Assembly (NCBI GenBank): GCA_030765065.1
Contig: CM060990.1
Location: 282,747,341-282,811,340 of the forward strand
Source: Deroplatys truncata
Taxonomy: Eukaryota > Arthropoda > Insecta > Mantodea > Mantidae
Length of the DNA stretch: 64,000 nt
Reading direction: 5' to 3'
Part shown: in pieces, positions 22,699-34,174 of the stretch
Layout of the letters: each line of letters opens with the position of its first letter
Numbering within the stretch: the stretch's first letter is position 1
The notes under the pieces: generated by a model
Told to the model about the DNA's origin: nothing
What the model saw: the letters and a program-made list of their open reading frames with translations, nothing else
Database searches by the model: none
Made by a program: the position numbers and the translations under genes

Positions 22699-23654
22699 AT
22701 GTACCTCCTACATGCCAGCCTTCCCTTGTTCGTCGCTCTGATTTCCGCCGTTACGATGGACGATTTACCTGATAGGCAGGTTCGGATCGCTGCAGGAGCG
22801 GCTATGAGGCGATTGCCGGATTCCATCAATTATCAGGCCTCTATTCCACTAGCCTTTAAAGTGCTACGGGAAAGGGTTGATATTGCACAGCTGACGACAC
22901 CGCGCTCGCTGGGGATACGCTCCCCTCCGGCCGCCCTTATTAGATTGGAGGATGACATTGCATATGTCGGCAGTACTCTTGATAGAGAACTGAGTAAGTT
23001 ATATGATGCCATCTTCAATTTTACTAACAAAGAAACTGCCCGCTCCAAACGTGGCATTACTTTTCTTGGTGACATATTACATTTTTGCTGTGACGTAGCC
23101 ACCGCTAACCAAATTAATGCTTTGGCGGCTACTGACAAACAGCTCTTGGAACACTTTAAGCAAATGGAGCGCGTAATTAGTCAAGATCATACCTGGTTTT
23201 CAACCACAAAGGATAAATTAAACGATTATAGTGAAAAGATTGCTCAATCTTTTGATAAAATTAATGATAGATTATCCTTTGTGATGGCTACTGCCAATCA
23301 GAGTTTTAGTTCTTTACGACGCAGGTCGACGCTGTATTTGATCATCAGTATTTATCCTTTTGGGAGATTTTACAAAATACTCAAAGATCCATTCATACCA
23401 TACTTTTCCTTAAGCAAATGGACGCGATGATGCCATGTAGGAATCATTTGTTTCCCTTATCTATTGTCTCAGCTGATATCTTTGAGCAGGAATTAAACTC
23501 TTTAGAACGTAGCTTACGTAACACTTTCTTTGAACTTGCAATTGATGTGTCCGATATACATCGATATTTTGAATTAGAAATTACTTCATGCTCCTTTAGC
23601 AAGACGTATATAATGGTCACCATCAAAATTCCAGTTAAACAACAAGGCTTGGAA
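22699..23654 (+). pseudogene. env: Envelope gene 1, 5' part (split by PAL-B)
   Basis: Baculovirus-F/errantivirus-type class I fusion envelope, N-terminal part. A signal peptide (MYLLHASLPLFVALISAV) starts at the ATG just after the splice acceptor; this start is preferred to the upstream TTG. The surface part is short (about 118 residues) and ends in a furin-type site RSKR (23041-23052). A glycine-led fusion-peptide region, GITFLGDILHFC, follows, then a long heptad-like helix region. Cleavage would expose the fusion peptide for membrane entry. A one-base frame change lies near 23325; the reading continues in another frame to the insertion at 23654. The other part is at 40829-41915. The gene is inactive here. 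Confidence 0.88.
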
Positions 23655-23685
23655 GTAGGATATATAGGAGAGAGCTGGCACAGTT

Positions 23686-24600
23686 TTTTGCGTTTATATG
23701 GGAAAGGATAGGGAAAACGAAGGTAGATGCTAGGTTGAGAGAGTCTTCAAGGAGGAAAATGCGTTTATATGGGAGGGATAGGGAATACCAGGGCTGATGC
23801 TAGGCTAATCAGATGCTAAAGGAGGGAGGGATATGCTTTATATGAGACAGATAGGGAATACGTGGAGAGGTGCTAGGCTAGACAGAGGCTGAGTAATGTA
23901 TGGTTTATATGAGCGGTATAGGAAAACGATGAGAGGTGTTAGACTAGACAAGGCTTGAAACGTAGTGCATGGTTTATATGAGAGATATAGGAAAACGAGG
24001 AAAGGTGTTAGGCTAGGCAGAAGTCGAGGAGTAGAGTAAGGTTTATATGAGAAGTATAGGAAAACGAGGAGAGGTATTAGGTTAGGAGAATTGAGTTTGT
24101 GTTTATAAGGAGAGACGAGAAAACGGAGAGAGATCCTATGCTAGGATAGACAGGTGTTAAAGTTAGGTTAGATAGGAAACCAAGGAGTGATACTCAGCTA
24201 GAGGGGGGGGTAGGAGGGAATGAGCTTTTGAGAGGTAGGGGATACGGGGAGTGGTGTTAGACTAGACAGGGCTTGAAACGTAGGGCATGGTTTATATGTA
24301 TGAGAAGTATAGGAACAGGAAGAGGGGTGCTAGGCTAGACAGAGGTTGAGGAGTAGAGTATAGTTTATATGAGAGGTATAGGAAAACGAGGAGAGGAGTT
24401 AGACTAGACAGAGGTCGAGGAGCAGAGTATGGTTTATGTGAGAGTCATAGGTAAACGAGAGAGGCGTTAGGCTAGACAGAGCTAGAGGAGTAGAGTATGG
24501 TTTATATGAGAGGTATAGGAACAGGAGGAGAGGTGTTAGGCTAGACAGGTAGTGTAGCAGTAGGAATATGGACTTATATACAGGAGAGATAGGGAATAGG
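23686..24600. repeat. PAL-B left terminal minisatellite
   Basis: Degenerate 60-65-bp units with TTTATATGAGAGGTATAGGAAAACGAGG-like text cut into shorter variants and a GCTAGACAG block. Mirror copy at about 39880-40790. Same unit type as PAL-A. Confidence 0.9.
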
Positions 24601-24689
24601 AGGTGCTAGACTTGAAAGCGACTTTAGAAGTGAACATAGTGGAAAACTGTTTCATGTCAATGTTCTAGACATGCCCATCACGTAACCTA

Positions 24690-24975
24690 TTCAGGGAAAA
24701 GGTGACTCGTTCAGGGGAAAAAGGTGACTGCTCAGGGAAAAAGGAGACCCACAAAGGGAAAAAGTTGACTAGCAAAGGGAAAAACGTAACCAGCAAAGGG
24801 AAAAAGGCGACCAGCAAAGGGAAAAATGTGACCAGCAAAGGGAAAAAGGCGACATGCAACGGGAAAAAGGTGACCAGTAAAGGGGAAAATGTCACCAGCA
24901 AAGGGAAAAAGGCGACCACCAAAGGGAAAAAGGTGAGCCATAAAGGGAAAAAGGTGACCTGCAACGGGAAAAGCT
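24690..24975. repeat. PAL-B left 21-bp tandem array
   Basis: About 13 units of 21 bp built on CAAAGGGAAAAAGGTGACCA. The Lys/Gly-rich open frames here follow the 7-codon repeat and are not genes. Mirror copy at 39499-39784. Confidence 0.95.
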
Positions 24976-24979
24976 AACC

Positions 24980-26285
24980 CACTAACACTAACAGGTAAGT
25001 AATTCAGGTAGTATTGCAAGAGGCGGACTGGATCATAGCAGTGTATGATTTCACAGGTAATTCAGCTAGTATCGTATGCATTTAGGCTAATTCGTCTAGT
25101 AACACAGGATAGATTCCAGATGCTAACTGCATCATGGCTCTGCATGATTTCACAGATAATTCAGCTAGTATCGTAGGTGTTTAGAGTAATTAAGCAAGTA
25201 TCACAGGAGGCTAGATTCCAGGGTTGGGTATAGCATAGTTTCGTATTTCAGAGGGTATCGTAGGTATTTAGGATAATTCAAGTAACATAGGTGTTTAGAG
25301 TAATTAAGCAAGCATTACAGGAGGGTAGGTTCCAGGGGTTGGTTATAACCTAGCTTCGTATTTCACAGATAGTTCAGGTAATATCGTAAGTATTTGAGGT
25401 AATCGACAGAGCTTCACAGATATTATTGATAATTTCGATCAGAGATTTGTATCACAGCTATTTAAGGTAAATGCAGATGATTCAGGTTGTATCAATGGTA
25501 TTTGAGTCATTTTAACAGGTAATTCTGATAGTATCACAGGTGCTCGTGCTAATTTAGAGCAGGAATTCGTATCAGAGCTAGTTAAGGTAATTTCACATGA
25601 TTCGGGTAGTATCACAGGTATTTAAATCATTTTCATAGCCAATTCAGCTAGTATCGTGAGCATTTAAGCTAATTCAGCTAGTATCACAGGAGGCTAGATT
25701 CCAGAGGCTAACTGCATCATAGCTATGCATGATTTCACAGCTAATTCAGCTAGTATCGTAGGTATTTAGGCTAATTCAGGTAGTATCACAGGAGGATAGA
25801 TTCCAGGGTTGGGTATAGCATAGTTTCATATTTCAAGGTAATTCAGAGGGTATCGTAGGTATTTAGGATAATTCAAGTAACATAGATGCTTAGAGTAATT
25901 AAGCAAGCATTACAGGAGGGTAGGTTCCAGGGGTTGGTTATAGCCTAGTTTCGTATTTTACAGATAGTTCAGGTAATATCATAAGTATTTGGATAATCAG
26001 CATAGTTTCACAGATGCTCGTAATAATTTCGATCAGAGATTTTGTATCACGGCTATTTAAGGTAAATGCAGCTGATTCAGGTTGTATCAATGGTATTTGA
26101 GTCATTTTAATAGGCAATTCTGATAGTATCACAGGTGCTCGTACTAATTTAGAGCAGGAATTCGTATCTGAGCTATTTAATGTAATTTCACACGATTCGG
26201 GTAGTATCACAGGTATTTAAGTCATTTTAACAGGCAATTCAACTAGTATCACAGGTACTCATGGTAATATAGAGAGTAATTCGAT
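24980..26285. repeat. PAL-B left degenerate repeat region
   Basis: About 1.3 kb made of variants of AATTCAGCTAGTATCGTAGG and TATTTAGGCTAATTCA, with a longer period visible where GAGGCTAGATTCCAG recurs. No gene. Mirror copy at about 38190-39490. Confidence 0.85.
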
Positions 26286-26436
26286 TATAAAACTTTTCTC
26301 ATCCAACGTTACAACAATTTATATACTTTTTTCTAAATCTTACAAACTTATTATATTTTAAGCACTTATTGTACGATGCGGAGAGGGATAAACTGCATAT
26401 TGGTTCACAAATTGAAAAGCTTTACGTCAACATACC

Positions 26437-26442
26437 TTTATT
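26437..26442 (-). terminator. Poly(A) signal of PAL-B left polB
   Basis: AATAAA on the minus strand about 200 nt past the final stop, in the block conserved between PAL-A and PAL-B. Confidence 0.6.
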
Positions 26443-26645
26443 TTAGTTCGTTATAGATGTCTCTCCCCTTTTATCTAGGCTTGAGAGTAGCACTTGGATT
26501 GCTCCTAATGGCAGGGTTACCACCTTCCCTTCCATCTTCTTCTTTCTTCATCAGGCGTCAGCTATCTGCATATACAGCACACAGATACCTTCTTTTTTAA
26601 GATTGTAGACTCACTAGAAAATCTTTATCTTTAACTTACATTCTT

Positions 26646-29600
26646 TTAAGCACTGTTTGTAATGGCGTAATGTCCATACGCATATGTTGTTATCCCGTCC
26701 TCAGCAATAATTCTTTTATCATCAAACGGAGTCAATGCAATTTTATTCACTTGTACTGTAGCAAGGGCATGCTTTCGTGATAGGATCAGATTCATAGGTG
26801 TTCTGATGATTTCACTGGTTTTAAGACAGTCTGTATAGCTGTCAAACGAAATGTACTGCTTAATAGCGCTACGTTTTATACCTTTAATCTTTTTTATCAT
26901 TGACCCTTGAATATCTAAGGCATACATCTTAGGACGTAGTCCAACAAAGCGTAGGATGATTTTGCTATTAGCCTCATCTTAATATTTTCCCAATACCTTC
27001 TTGTTCTGAGTAGAATAACATATATGGTAGGCAGGGTAATCAGCTGTATCGAGATGTTCAAGAAAACGTAGCTTGTCCTGGTACACATCTTCAGTTGTTA
27101 CACGATGAATGAACGAATCAGTGTCCATATACATAAGCTTCAGGTTTTCAGCTCCATAATAAGGCAACAAAACGTCGTAATGATAGTTATACATTAATGT
27201 CTTGGAGATGTCCAACACACTCATACCAATGTATATAGGCTTGTTGAATACAATCTGACGAGAGGCCATATGTACAGCAGCTAGATTGTCAGCATATATC
27301 GTCCTGTCGATAAACGTAGGCTTGGCGATCAGCTTCTCTAGAGTTTTTTCATTGGTCACCAGTCGTATATCCATACGATTACGCAGGTTCTCCATAGTTT
27401 TTCCAAACATAGCGTTGTTAAAGAGTTTGTAGAGATCCTTCTCGAAATCATTTGCAGCTTGTTGTCGTAGCCTGTTGTTAAATTCCACATAAGGTTTCAA
27501 CCACTGAGACTGTCGGAATTGTAGCACACGATGGATTTTTGTTAGTCGTAGTCCATGACTAAGAGCTTGCTTCAAAGCCATGTAATGCACTACATACTTC
27601 TTTCGAGGTCCAAGATGAGGTATCAGTTTCTTTGTAGATGATTCCAATGGTTTCATACACTCTGGCAGGAAAGGTAGATCGTTGTGTAGATCGTGAAGTT
27701 CTGCAGGATACTCGATGTCGACTTCTAATATGTACCCATGAGGATCATCTTCTTGTAGTGTTTCTAAGTTGATTTCTTCAGGTGACACCCACTGAAATCC
27801 ACCAAAAGGAAGGGCGTGACTCATTGCCCACCCATATTGGTTATTTGCGTCCTCGTATGTGATAAATTGGGTTGGTCTCGTCGGATCAAACTTCTCCATA
27901 TAAGTGTTATTAGCCTCAGCATACCGATGAGAAACTTGGCATAAACCTCCTCTTATACCTGATTCCACCATGAGTAGTTGATCATAATCTTGTAACAGTT
28001 CCAGCTTAATTCCAGTATACAGCAACATGGCGTCCCATGTAAGACCTGGAGAGGTAAAATAATGGGCAGGATCAACTTTGTGTGTTTTAAGGGTTTGCTC
28101 TCTGAACGTCTCAAAGACATCAGCTAGAAGAAGTACATCCGAAGTTAAGTAGAGATCGCTGTACTCTCCCAGGTTTCTCACATTAAACAGCTCCCATACA
28201 TTTCTAGCATGATCGTAGTCAGCATCAGTAATTTCTTCTTCATTTAATCTATTGTAGAAGGAGTCCTTAGGAGGCAAGCAGGTCTCGTTCAAGGCATCCC
28301 ATGACGTAACAAAATCATATGGAAATACACCCTTACGGGTCATCAACTTCAATTTGTCTTCTCCAAAGTACTTTAGTGTTTCAGGATACGAGGTTAGATT
28401 TTTTACCAACTTATCCAAGCTTGTACTGAGGAATCGGAAGCTATCCACAAATCGAAGCTTTATATCTCCTACATACTTGGTGAATGAGATATAGCTTTCT
28501 TCAGAGTTAGGAATTACCTCCACACGTTCACTTGTACAACCCAGCTCCTTAACAATGAAATGAGAGTCATATCCGCTAAGGTTATGCATGAAGACTGGTA
28601 TATATTTAGGTGTTTTACAGGCTAAATTACATTCATTATGAAGACTTCCACGATATTCACCGCTGATGTGATCATGGTCGCGTACTTTATAGTTCTCTTC
28701 TGTAAAGGGTTTTCTACACAAGTAGCATGTCGTAGAAGACTCGAAATCCTTTTGCTGTTGATCCGTAAGTTTCAGAGGCTTAGCAGATTTGTATATATTA
28801 CCAATCATTTTTGCAAGAGATGTAAGGTACAGCATAAACGTCTGAGCAGCATCAGCACCACGATACACATAGGGATGCTTAGGAAGATCAGTTTCGAGAT
28901 GTTCAACCCTGGATGTAGGTTTCACGTAAACACAGAAGCTCATTGGTGTGTGCTCTTGATAAGGTGTTGTATAGGAAGTTTCAGGATTGGGTGTACACGT
29001 ATGGCATGGAGTGAGAATACTCTCAAAATCCGCATAGATGACATAAGGTACTTTCAGCATCCTCTCAACATTTTTAAACTGAACAATTGATTTCTCCTTG
29101 GTAGGCATAACTACCCTTGCAACACCATGTTGAATACAGACGGCTGCATGTTCTTGTAGTTTTTCCTGTCCACTTCGTCCATATCGATCATCAAAATGTG
29201 TAAAGCAGCGCTTACAAGTATAAACCCGTCCATTATGGTTAGTTTTCTGGCGTCGAACGAGTTTCTCAAAATTCTTTATATACACGTAGTGATGTTTTCC
29301 ACTGCTGTCATTCAATAGTAGCAGGTCGCGATGTTCAGGTAGTTCAATATCAGCAACCTTTATCGGATACACTTCATGCTTCTCATCCAGCCCGAAAACG
29401 TTAATGGATATCTTGTTAAACTTCTCAAATTTAGGTATTTGAGAAAGTGGAGTAGGGTAGGAAACACAGCTGAAGTCGTACTTGTCTTGAAGTTGTTTGT
29501 ATTTGTTCACACGCTGTACATTCTCCCCTATGAATTTAGCTAATACAGAGTACATGAAACATTTCTCGTCGCTAAAGTTCTGGATGTTTATACATGCTTT

Positions 29601-30299
29601 CCTTGCTTCAACAGCTGACGGTAGTGGTATGTAGCTACTTCCTCGTAACGGGTTGTACTTGTTGATACGAAGTCGAACTCCTTCCACAGCAAGCAAAGCC
29701 CAGCTGCTACCCTTAAGCTGAGACTCCTCCATTTCAGTCACCAATTTCTTGAATTTCACTTCCATCGTTGAGTCCAGATCAGTTTCCAGGAAAACAGCTT
29801 GATTCCGTGTTTTAAATGTTTTGTCACAGGTTTCTCCAATACTGTTAACAAATCGACACTCAGCAAGCAGATTAATTTTAACACTCTTATGAATGCTAAG
29901 CTCTTTATGCACAGCATGGATTATACGTTGTTTTGCCTCTTGCAGATACATATTTAGGTCCTTAGCTGATTCGCATCGTATAAAATACGATTTCAATCGT
30001 CCTTCGAATGAAGTTTCGTATTCTTTCATATCGCAGTCCTCCATTGTTGACAGCAACTGATGTTTAGTTGGCTCCAATCTTCTTTTCTTCTGAGGGCTGC
30101 TTATTTCACATATATCTTCGTGTCGCTGTCCCTTATAACAATCTTTGAAGGTTACATTACAATGTTTACATTTGAAGAGCTTCTTGCAGCTCATCTCGTG
30201 TCTTCTCTTGTGATAACCTCGGAGGAACTTCTTCCCACATTTTCCGCATGCATATCCAGTAGCGCTTGGAATAATATCCTTATACGCTGAGTTATTCAT
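26646..30299 (-). pseudogene. polB: Family B DNA polymerase (PAL-B left arm), one internal stop
   Basis: Mirror image of the right-arm gene at 34175-37828; see that entry for domains. It starts near the palindrome centre and runs outward, so the two genes diverge. The frame is open for 1106 codons, then meets a TAA (26979-26981), after which the same frame stays open for another 111 codons to the terminal stop. The stop is in both arms at the same codon. The only protein difference I see from the right copy is Pro instead of Leu in the stretch SYTT(P/L)YQEHTP. Confidence 0.9.
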
Positions 30300-30457
30300 C
30301 TTTATTCTTGATGTAATAACGTATTAATCACTGATCAATGAAATGTAGACCTCTTCACCTTGACACCACTTTAGAAAGCTGATTATTCTTGGAGAGAACA
30401 CGATGTTAACACCTCAAGACTAATTAGCACAATGAAGTCCAATGCCCTAGATCACCA

Positions 30458-30465
30458 TATTTATA
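30458..30465 (-). promoter_or_regulatory. Core promoter of PAL-B left polB
   Basis: TATAAATA on the minus strand, with a TCATTG initiator-like site about 31 nt downstream and the polB ATG about 160 nt downstream. Mirror image of 34009-34016. Confidence 0.7.
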
Positions 30466-31199
30466 GAGGGAGCACGAACCTTTTAGATCAATCATAAACT
30501 CGCTCCATAACCACGGGTATATGATCGCTCAACGTGTACTAACCCCCCAGCCATATAACCTCAAGTCTAGAGACAGGATGTTTATGACGTCACACCCAGA
30601 GACAGGATGTCTGGCAGCATCAAACACGTTTAAAATCGTCTCATAACTACCTGCTTATGCTGTCACACCAGCAAGAGAAGTATTCCCACACGCTCATTCA
30701 GACATATATTTCAAATTCAAAGCCTACCACCACCATCACCACCTATTGTACCAAGGTTAATTCCAGCTGTATTATCACAGTACTTAAAGTAAAAGCTTAA
30801 AAGGTAACGAGAAGATGTCCCCCTTATTTACTTAATTATCTCATGTTTTCATTCCCTTTTCAATTCTTCCTTTCCATCTTCTCACAGAAAGCCCATTACA
30901 TTTAACTACAATCACGAGAAAAGCAATTTTTCCAGAGTTACACAGATTCTAAGCTTCTAAATAGAACCCGGTAATACTTTTAATAAATGTATTTTAGCTC
31001 CCCAATATCAGCATCTACCATTTAATCTTTACTCGAACCTGATATGATCCATAAGCTTGAAGATATATGAAATCACCCCTTCGGGATTCTATCTAAGTAC
31101 TTTAAAGTAATTTTTATAACGATAACGATATTTAAGAACTAGATACTCTGTTTACGTTTACCTTGACATGTCTATCTAAATTAAATTACGAGTTATTAA

Positions 31200-32080
31200 A
31201 CGTTTGCAAGTAAATTTCATTGAATCGGTATTCGAACTCAGAACACCAGGAACAAAATAATTTATAATATTAGTCTGACATGTTAAACAAAGCTGTATGC
31301 AGTTACATCATCGATCTAAGTGATATATTCTAGTGTACAGAGGAAAATTAAGGAAGTCATTAAAAAATCGGGAATCGAACCAAGCACAACTGATTGACAA
31401 TTATATACAGCATTAATCACCCAGTACAGAACCTATCAATCATGCTTTGCTGCACTCCTCTACCTCACTTAGTTCCCGAGATAATGAAAATTTAAAAATT
31501 AAGGATCGAACCCAGGACGTCAGGTATCTAATTACACATTTACAAGATACTACCTAATAACATAAACGCAATAAAGTTTATTTGGCGTCTTTGTCTTAAT
31601 TGGTTTAGGAGTTATTAAATTTATAAGTAAATTCCATCGAATCAGTATTCGAACCCAGAACACCAAGAACAAAATAATTTATAATATGAGTTTGGTATGC
31701 CTAAAGGTGCTGTATGTAGTTACAGCATCAATCTAAGTGATATTTTCTAGAGTATAGAGTAAAATTAAGGAAGTCATTAAAAAATCGGGATTCGAACTAG
31801 AGACAACTGATTAAAAATTATATACAGTATTAATTACACATTATAACAGCTATCAAACATGCTTTGGTCCATTCCTCTAGCTTTCTTAGTTTCCGAGATA
31901 ATGAAGTTTTTAAAATTAAGGATCGAACCCAGGACACCAGGTACCAAAATATACATTTACAAGAAACTAGCTAATGACATTAATGTAATAAAGTTTATTC
32001 GGCGTCTTTATCTTAATTAGTCTCTGAGTTATTAGAAGATGAATTTGCATTCACTCCTAGGATTCGAACCCAGGCATCCC
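31200..32080. repeat. PAL-B left array of B-box-like motifs
   Basis: Seven TTCGAAC/ATCGAACC-type motifs (Pol III B-box or tRNA T-arm like, read on the minus strand as GGTTCGAT/GTTCGAAT) start near 31223, 31370, 31503, 31641, 31787, 31921 and 32060. The spacing is 133-147 bp. A higher-order unit of about 420 bp (three motifs) is repeated twice. There are no complete tRNAs. Confidence 0.75.
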
Positions 32081-32202
32081 GGTCAACTTGAAACAATGTC
32101 CTAATGACGCGGCGCATTCCAAAGAATTGATTAGTTTTATTCCTATTGTTCTATCTCTTTTCATTCGTGAGATATCAGCGATTAAACAGTAGCAATAGAA
32201 TG

Positions 32203-32271
32203 GGCGGAGCTTGCCGGCATAGATCAAAGAACTTTATCAGATGTCGGCATCTTCCTTTGCGCTCAAACCGG
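32203..32271. other. PAL-B palindrome centre (loop)
   Basis: A 69-nt stretch that is not part of the inverted repeat, between CAGTAGCAATAGAATG and its inverted copy. It contains GCCGGCAT and a related GTCGGCAT, so some local symmetry exists. Confidence 0.85.
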
Positions 32272-32393
32272 CATTCCATTGCTACTGTTTAATCGCTTAT
32301 ATCTCACGAATGAAAAGAGATAGAACAATGGGAAAAAAACTAATCAATTCTTTGGAATGCGCCGCGTCATTAGGACATTGTTTCGAGTTGACC

Positions 32394-33260
32394 TGGATGC
32401 CTGGGTTCGAATCCTAGGAGTGAATGCAAATTCATCTTCTAATAACTCAGAGACTAATTAAGATAAAGACGCCAAATAAACTTTATTACATTAATGTCAT
32501 TAGCTAGTTTCTTGTAAATGTATATTTTGGTACCTGGTGTCCTGGGTTCGATCCTTAATTTTAAAAACTTCATTATCTCGGAAACTAAGAAAGCTAGAGG
32601 AATGGACCAAAGCATGTTTGATAGCTGTTATAATGTGTAATTAATACTGTATATAATTTTTAATCAGTTGTCTCTAGTTCGAATCCCGATTTTTTAATGA
32701 CTTCCTTAATTTTACTCTATACTCTAGAAAATATCACTTAGATTGATGCTGTAACTACATACAGCACCTTTAGGCATACCAAACTCATATTATAAATTAT
32801 TTTGTTCTTGGTGTTCTGGGTTCGAATACTGATTCGATGGAATTTACTTATAAATTTAATAACTCCTAAACCAATTAAGACAAAGACGCCAAATAAACTT
32901 TATTGCGTTTATGTTATTAGGTAGTATCTTGTAAATGTGTAATTAGATACCTGACGTCCTGGGTTCGATCCTTAATTTTTAAATTTTCATTATCTCGGGA
33001 ACTAAGTGAGGTAGAGGAGTGCAGCAAAGCATGATTGATAGGTTCTGTACTGGGTGATTAATGCTGTATATAATTGTCAATCAGTTGTGCTTGGTTCGAT
33101 TCCCGATTTTTTAATGACTTCCTTAATTTTCCTCTGTACACTAGAATATATCACTTAGATCGATGATGTAACTGCATACAGCTTTGTTTAACATGTCAGA
33201 CTAATATTATAAATTATTTTGTTCCTGGTGTTCTGGGTTCGAATACCGATTCAATGAAAT
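32394..33260. repeat. PAL-B right array of B-box-like motifs
   Basis: Mirror image of the left array. Here the motifs read in tRNA orientation on the plus strand, for example CTGGGTTCGAATCCTAGG near 32401, CTGGGTTCGATCC near 32543 and GTTCGAATCCCGA near 32677. Confidence 0.75.
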
Positions 33261-34008
33261 TTACTTGCAAACGTTTAATAACTCGTAATTTAATTTAGAT
33301 AGACATGTCAAGGTAAACGTAAACAGAGTATCTAGTTCTTAAATATCGTTATCGTTATAAAAATTACTTTAAAGTACTTAGATAGAATCCCGAAGGGGTG
33401 ATTTCATATATCTTCAAGCTTATGGATCATATCAGGTTCGAGTAAAGATTAAATGGTAGATGCTGATATTGGGGAGCTAAAATACATTTATTAAAAGTAT
33501 TACCGGGTTCTATTTAGAAGCTTAGAATCTGTGTAACTCTGGAAAAATTGCTTTTCTCGTGATTGTAGTTAAATGTAATGGGCTTTCTGTGAGAAGATGG
33601 AAAGGAAGAATTGAAAAGGGAATGAAAACATGAGATAATTAAGTAAATAAGGGGGACATCTTCTCGTTACCTTTTAAGCTTTTACTTTAAGTACTGTGAT
33701 AATACAGCTGGAATTAACCTTGGTACAATAGGTGGTGATGGTGGTGGTAGGCTTTGAATTTGAAATATATGTCTGAATGAGCGTGTGGGAATACTTCTCT
33801 TGCTGGTGTGACAGCATAAGCAGGTAGTTATGAGACGATTTTAAACGTGTTTGATGCTGCCAGACATCCTGTCTCTGGGTGTGACGTCATAAACATCCTG
33901 TCTCTAGACTTGAGGTTATATGGCTGGGGGGTTAGTACACGTTGAGCGATCATATACCCGTGGTTATGGAGCGAGTTTATGATTGATCTAAAAGGTTCGT
34001 GCTCCCTC

Positions 34009-34046
34009 TATAAATATGGTGATCTAGGGCATTGGACTTCATTGTG
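34009..34046 (+). promoter_or_regulatory. Core promoter of PAL-B right polB
   Basis: TATAAATA at 34009-34016, an arthropod-type initiator TCATTG with the likely start A at 34041, and the polB ATG at 34175. The block is homologous to each promoter unit of PAL-A. Confidence 0.75.
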
Positions 34047-34174
34047 CTAATTAGTCTTGAGGTGTTAACATCGTGTTCTCTCCAAGAATAATCAGCTTTC
34101 TAAAGTGGTGTCAAGGTGAAGAGGTCTACATTTCATTGATCAGTGATTAATACGTTATTACATCAAGAATAAAG

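Noticed and set aside
24665-25019. Lys/Gly- and Phe/Pro-rich frames on both strands (mirror at 39455-39809)
   Set aside because: Products of the 21-bp array, whose length is a multiple of three.
24690-26285. Possible CRISPR-like array
   Set aside because: The units are contiguous degenerate tandem repeats without unique spacers, in a eukaryotic setting.
31200-33260. tRNA gene cluster
   Set aside because: Only T-arm/B-box-like motifs recur; no complete cloverleaf or acceptor stem is visible.
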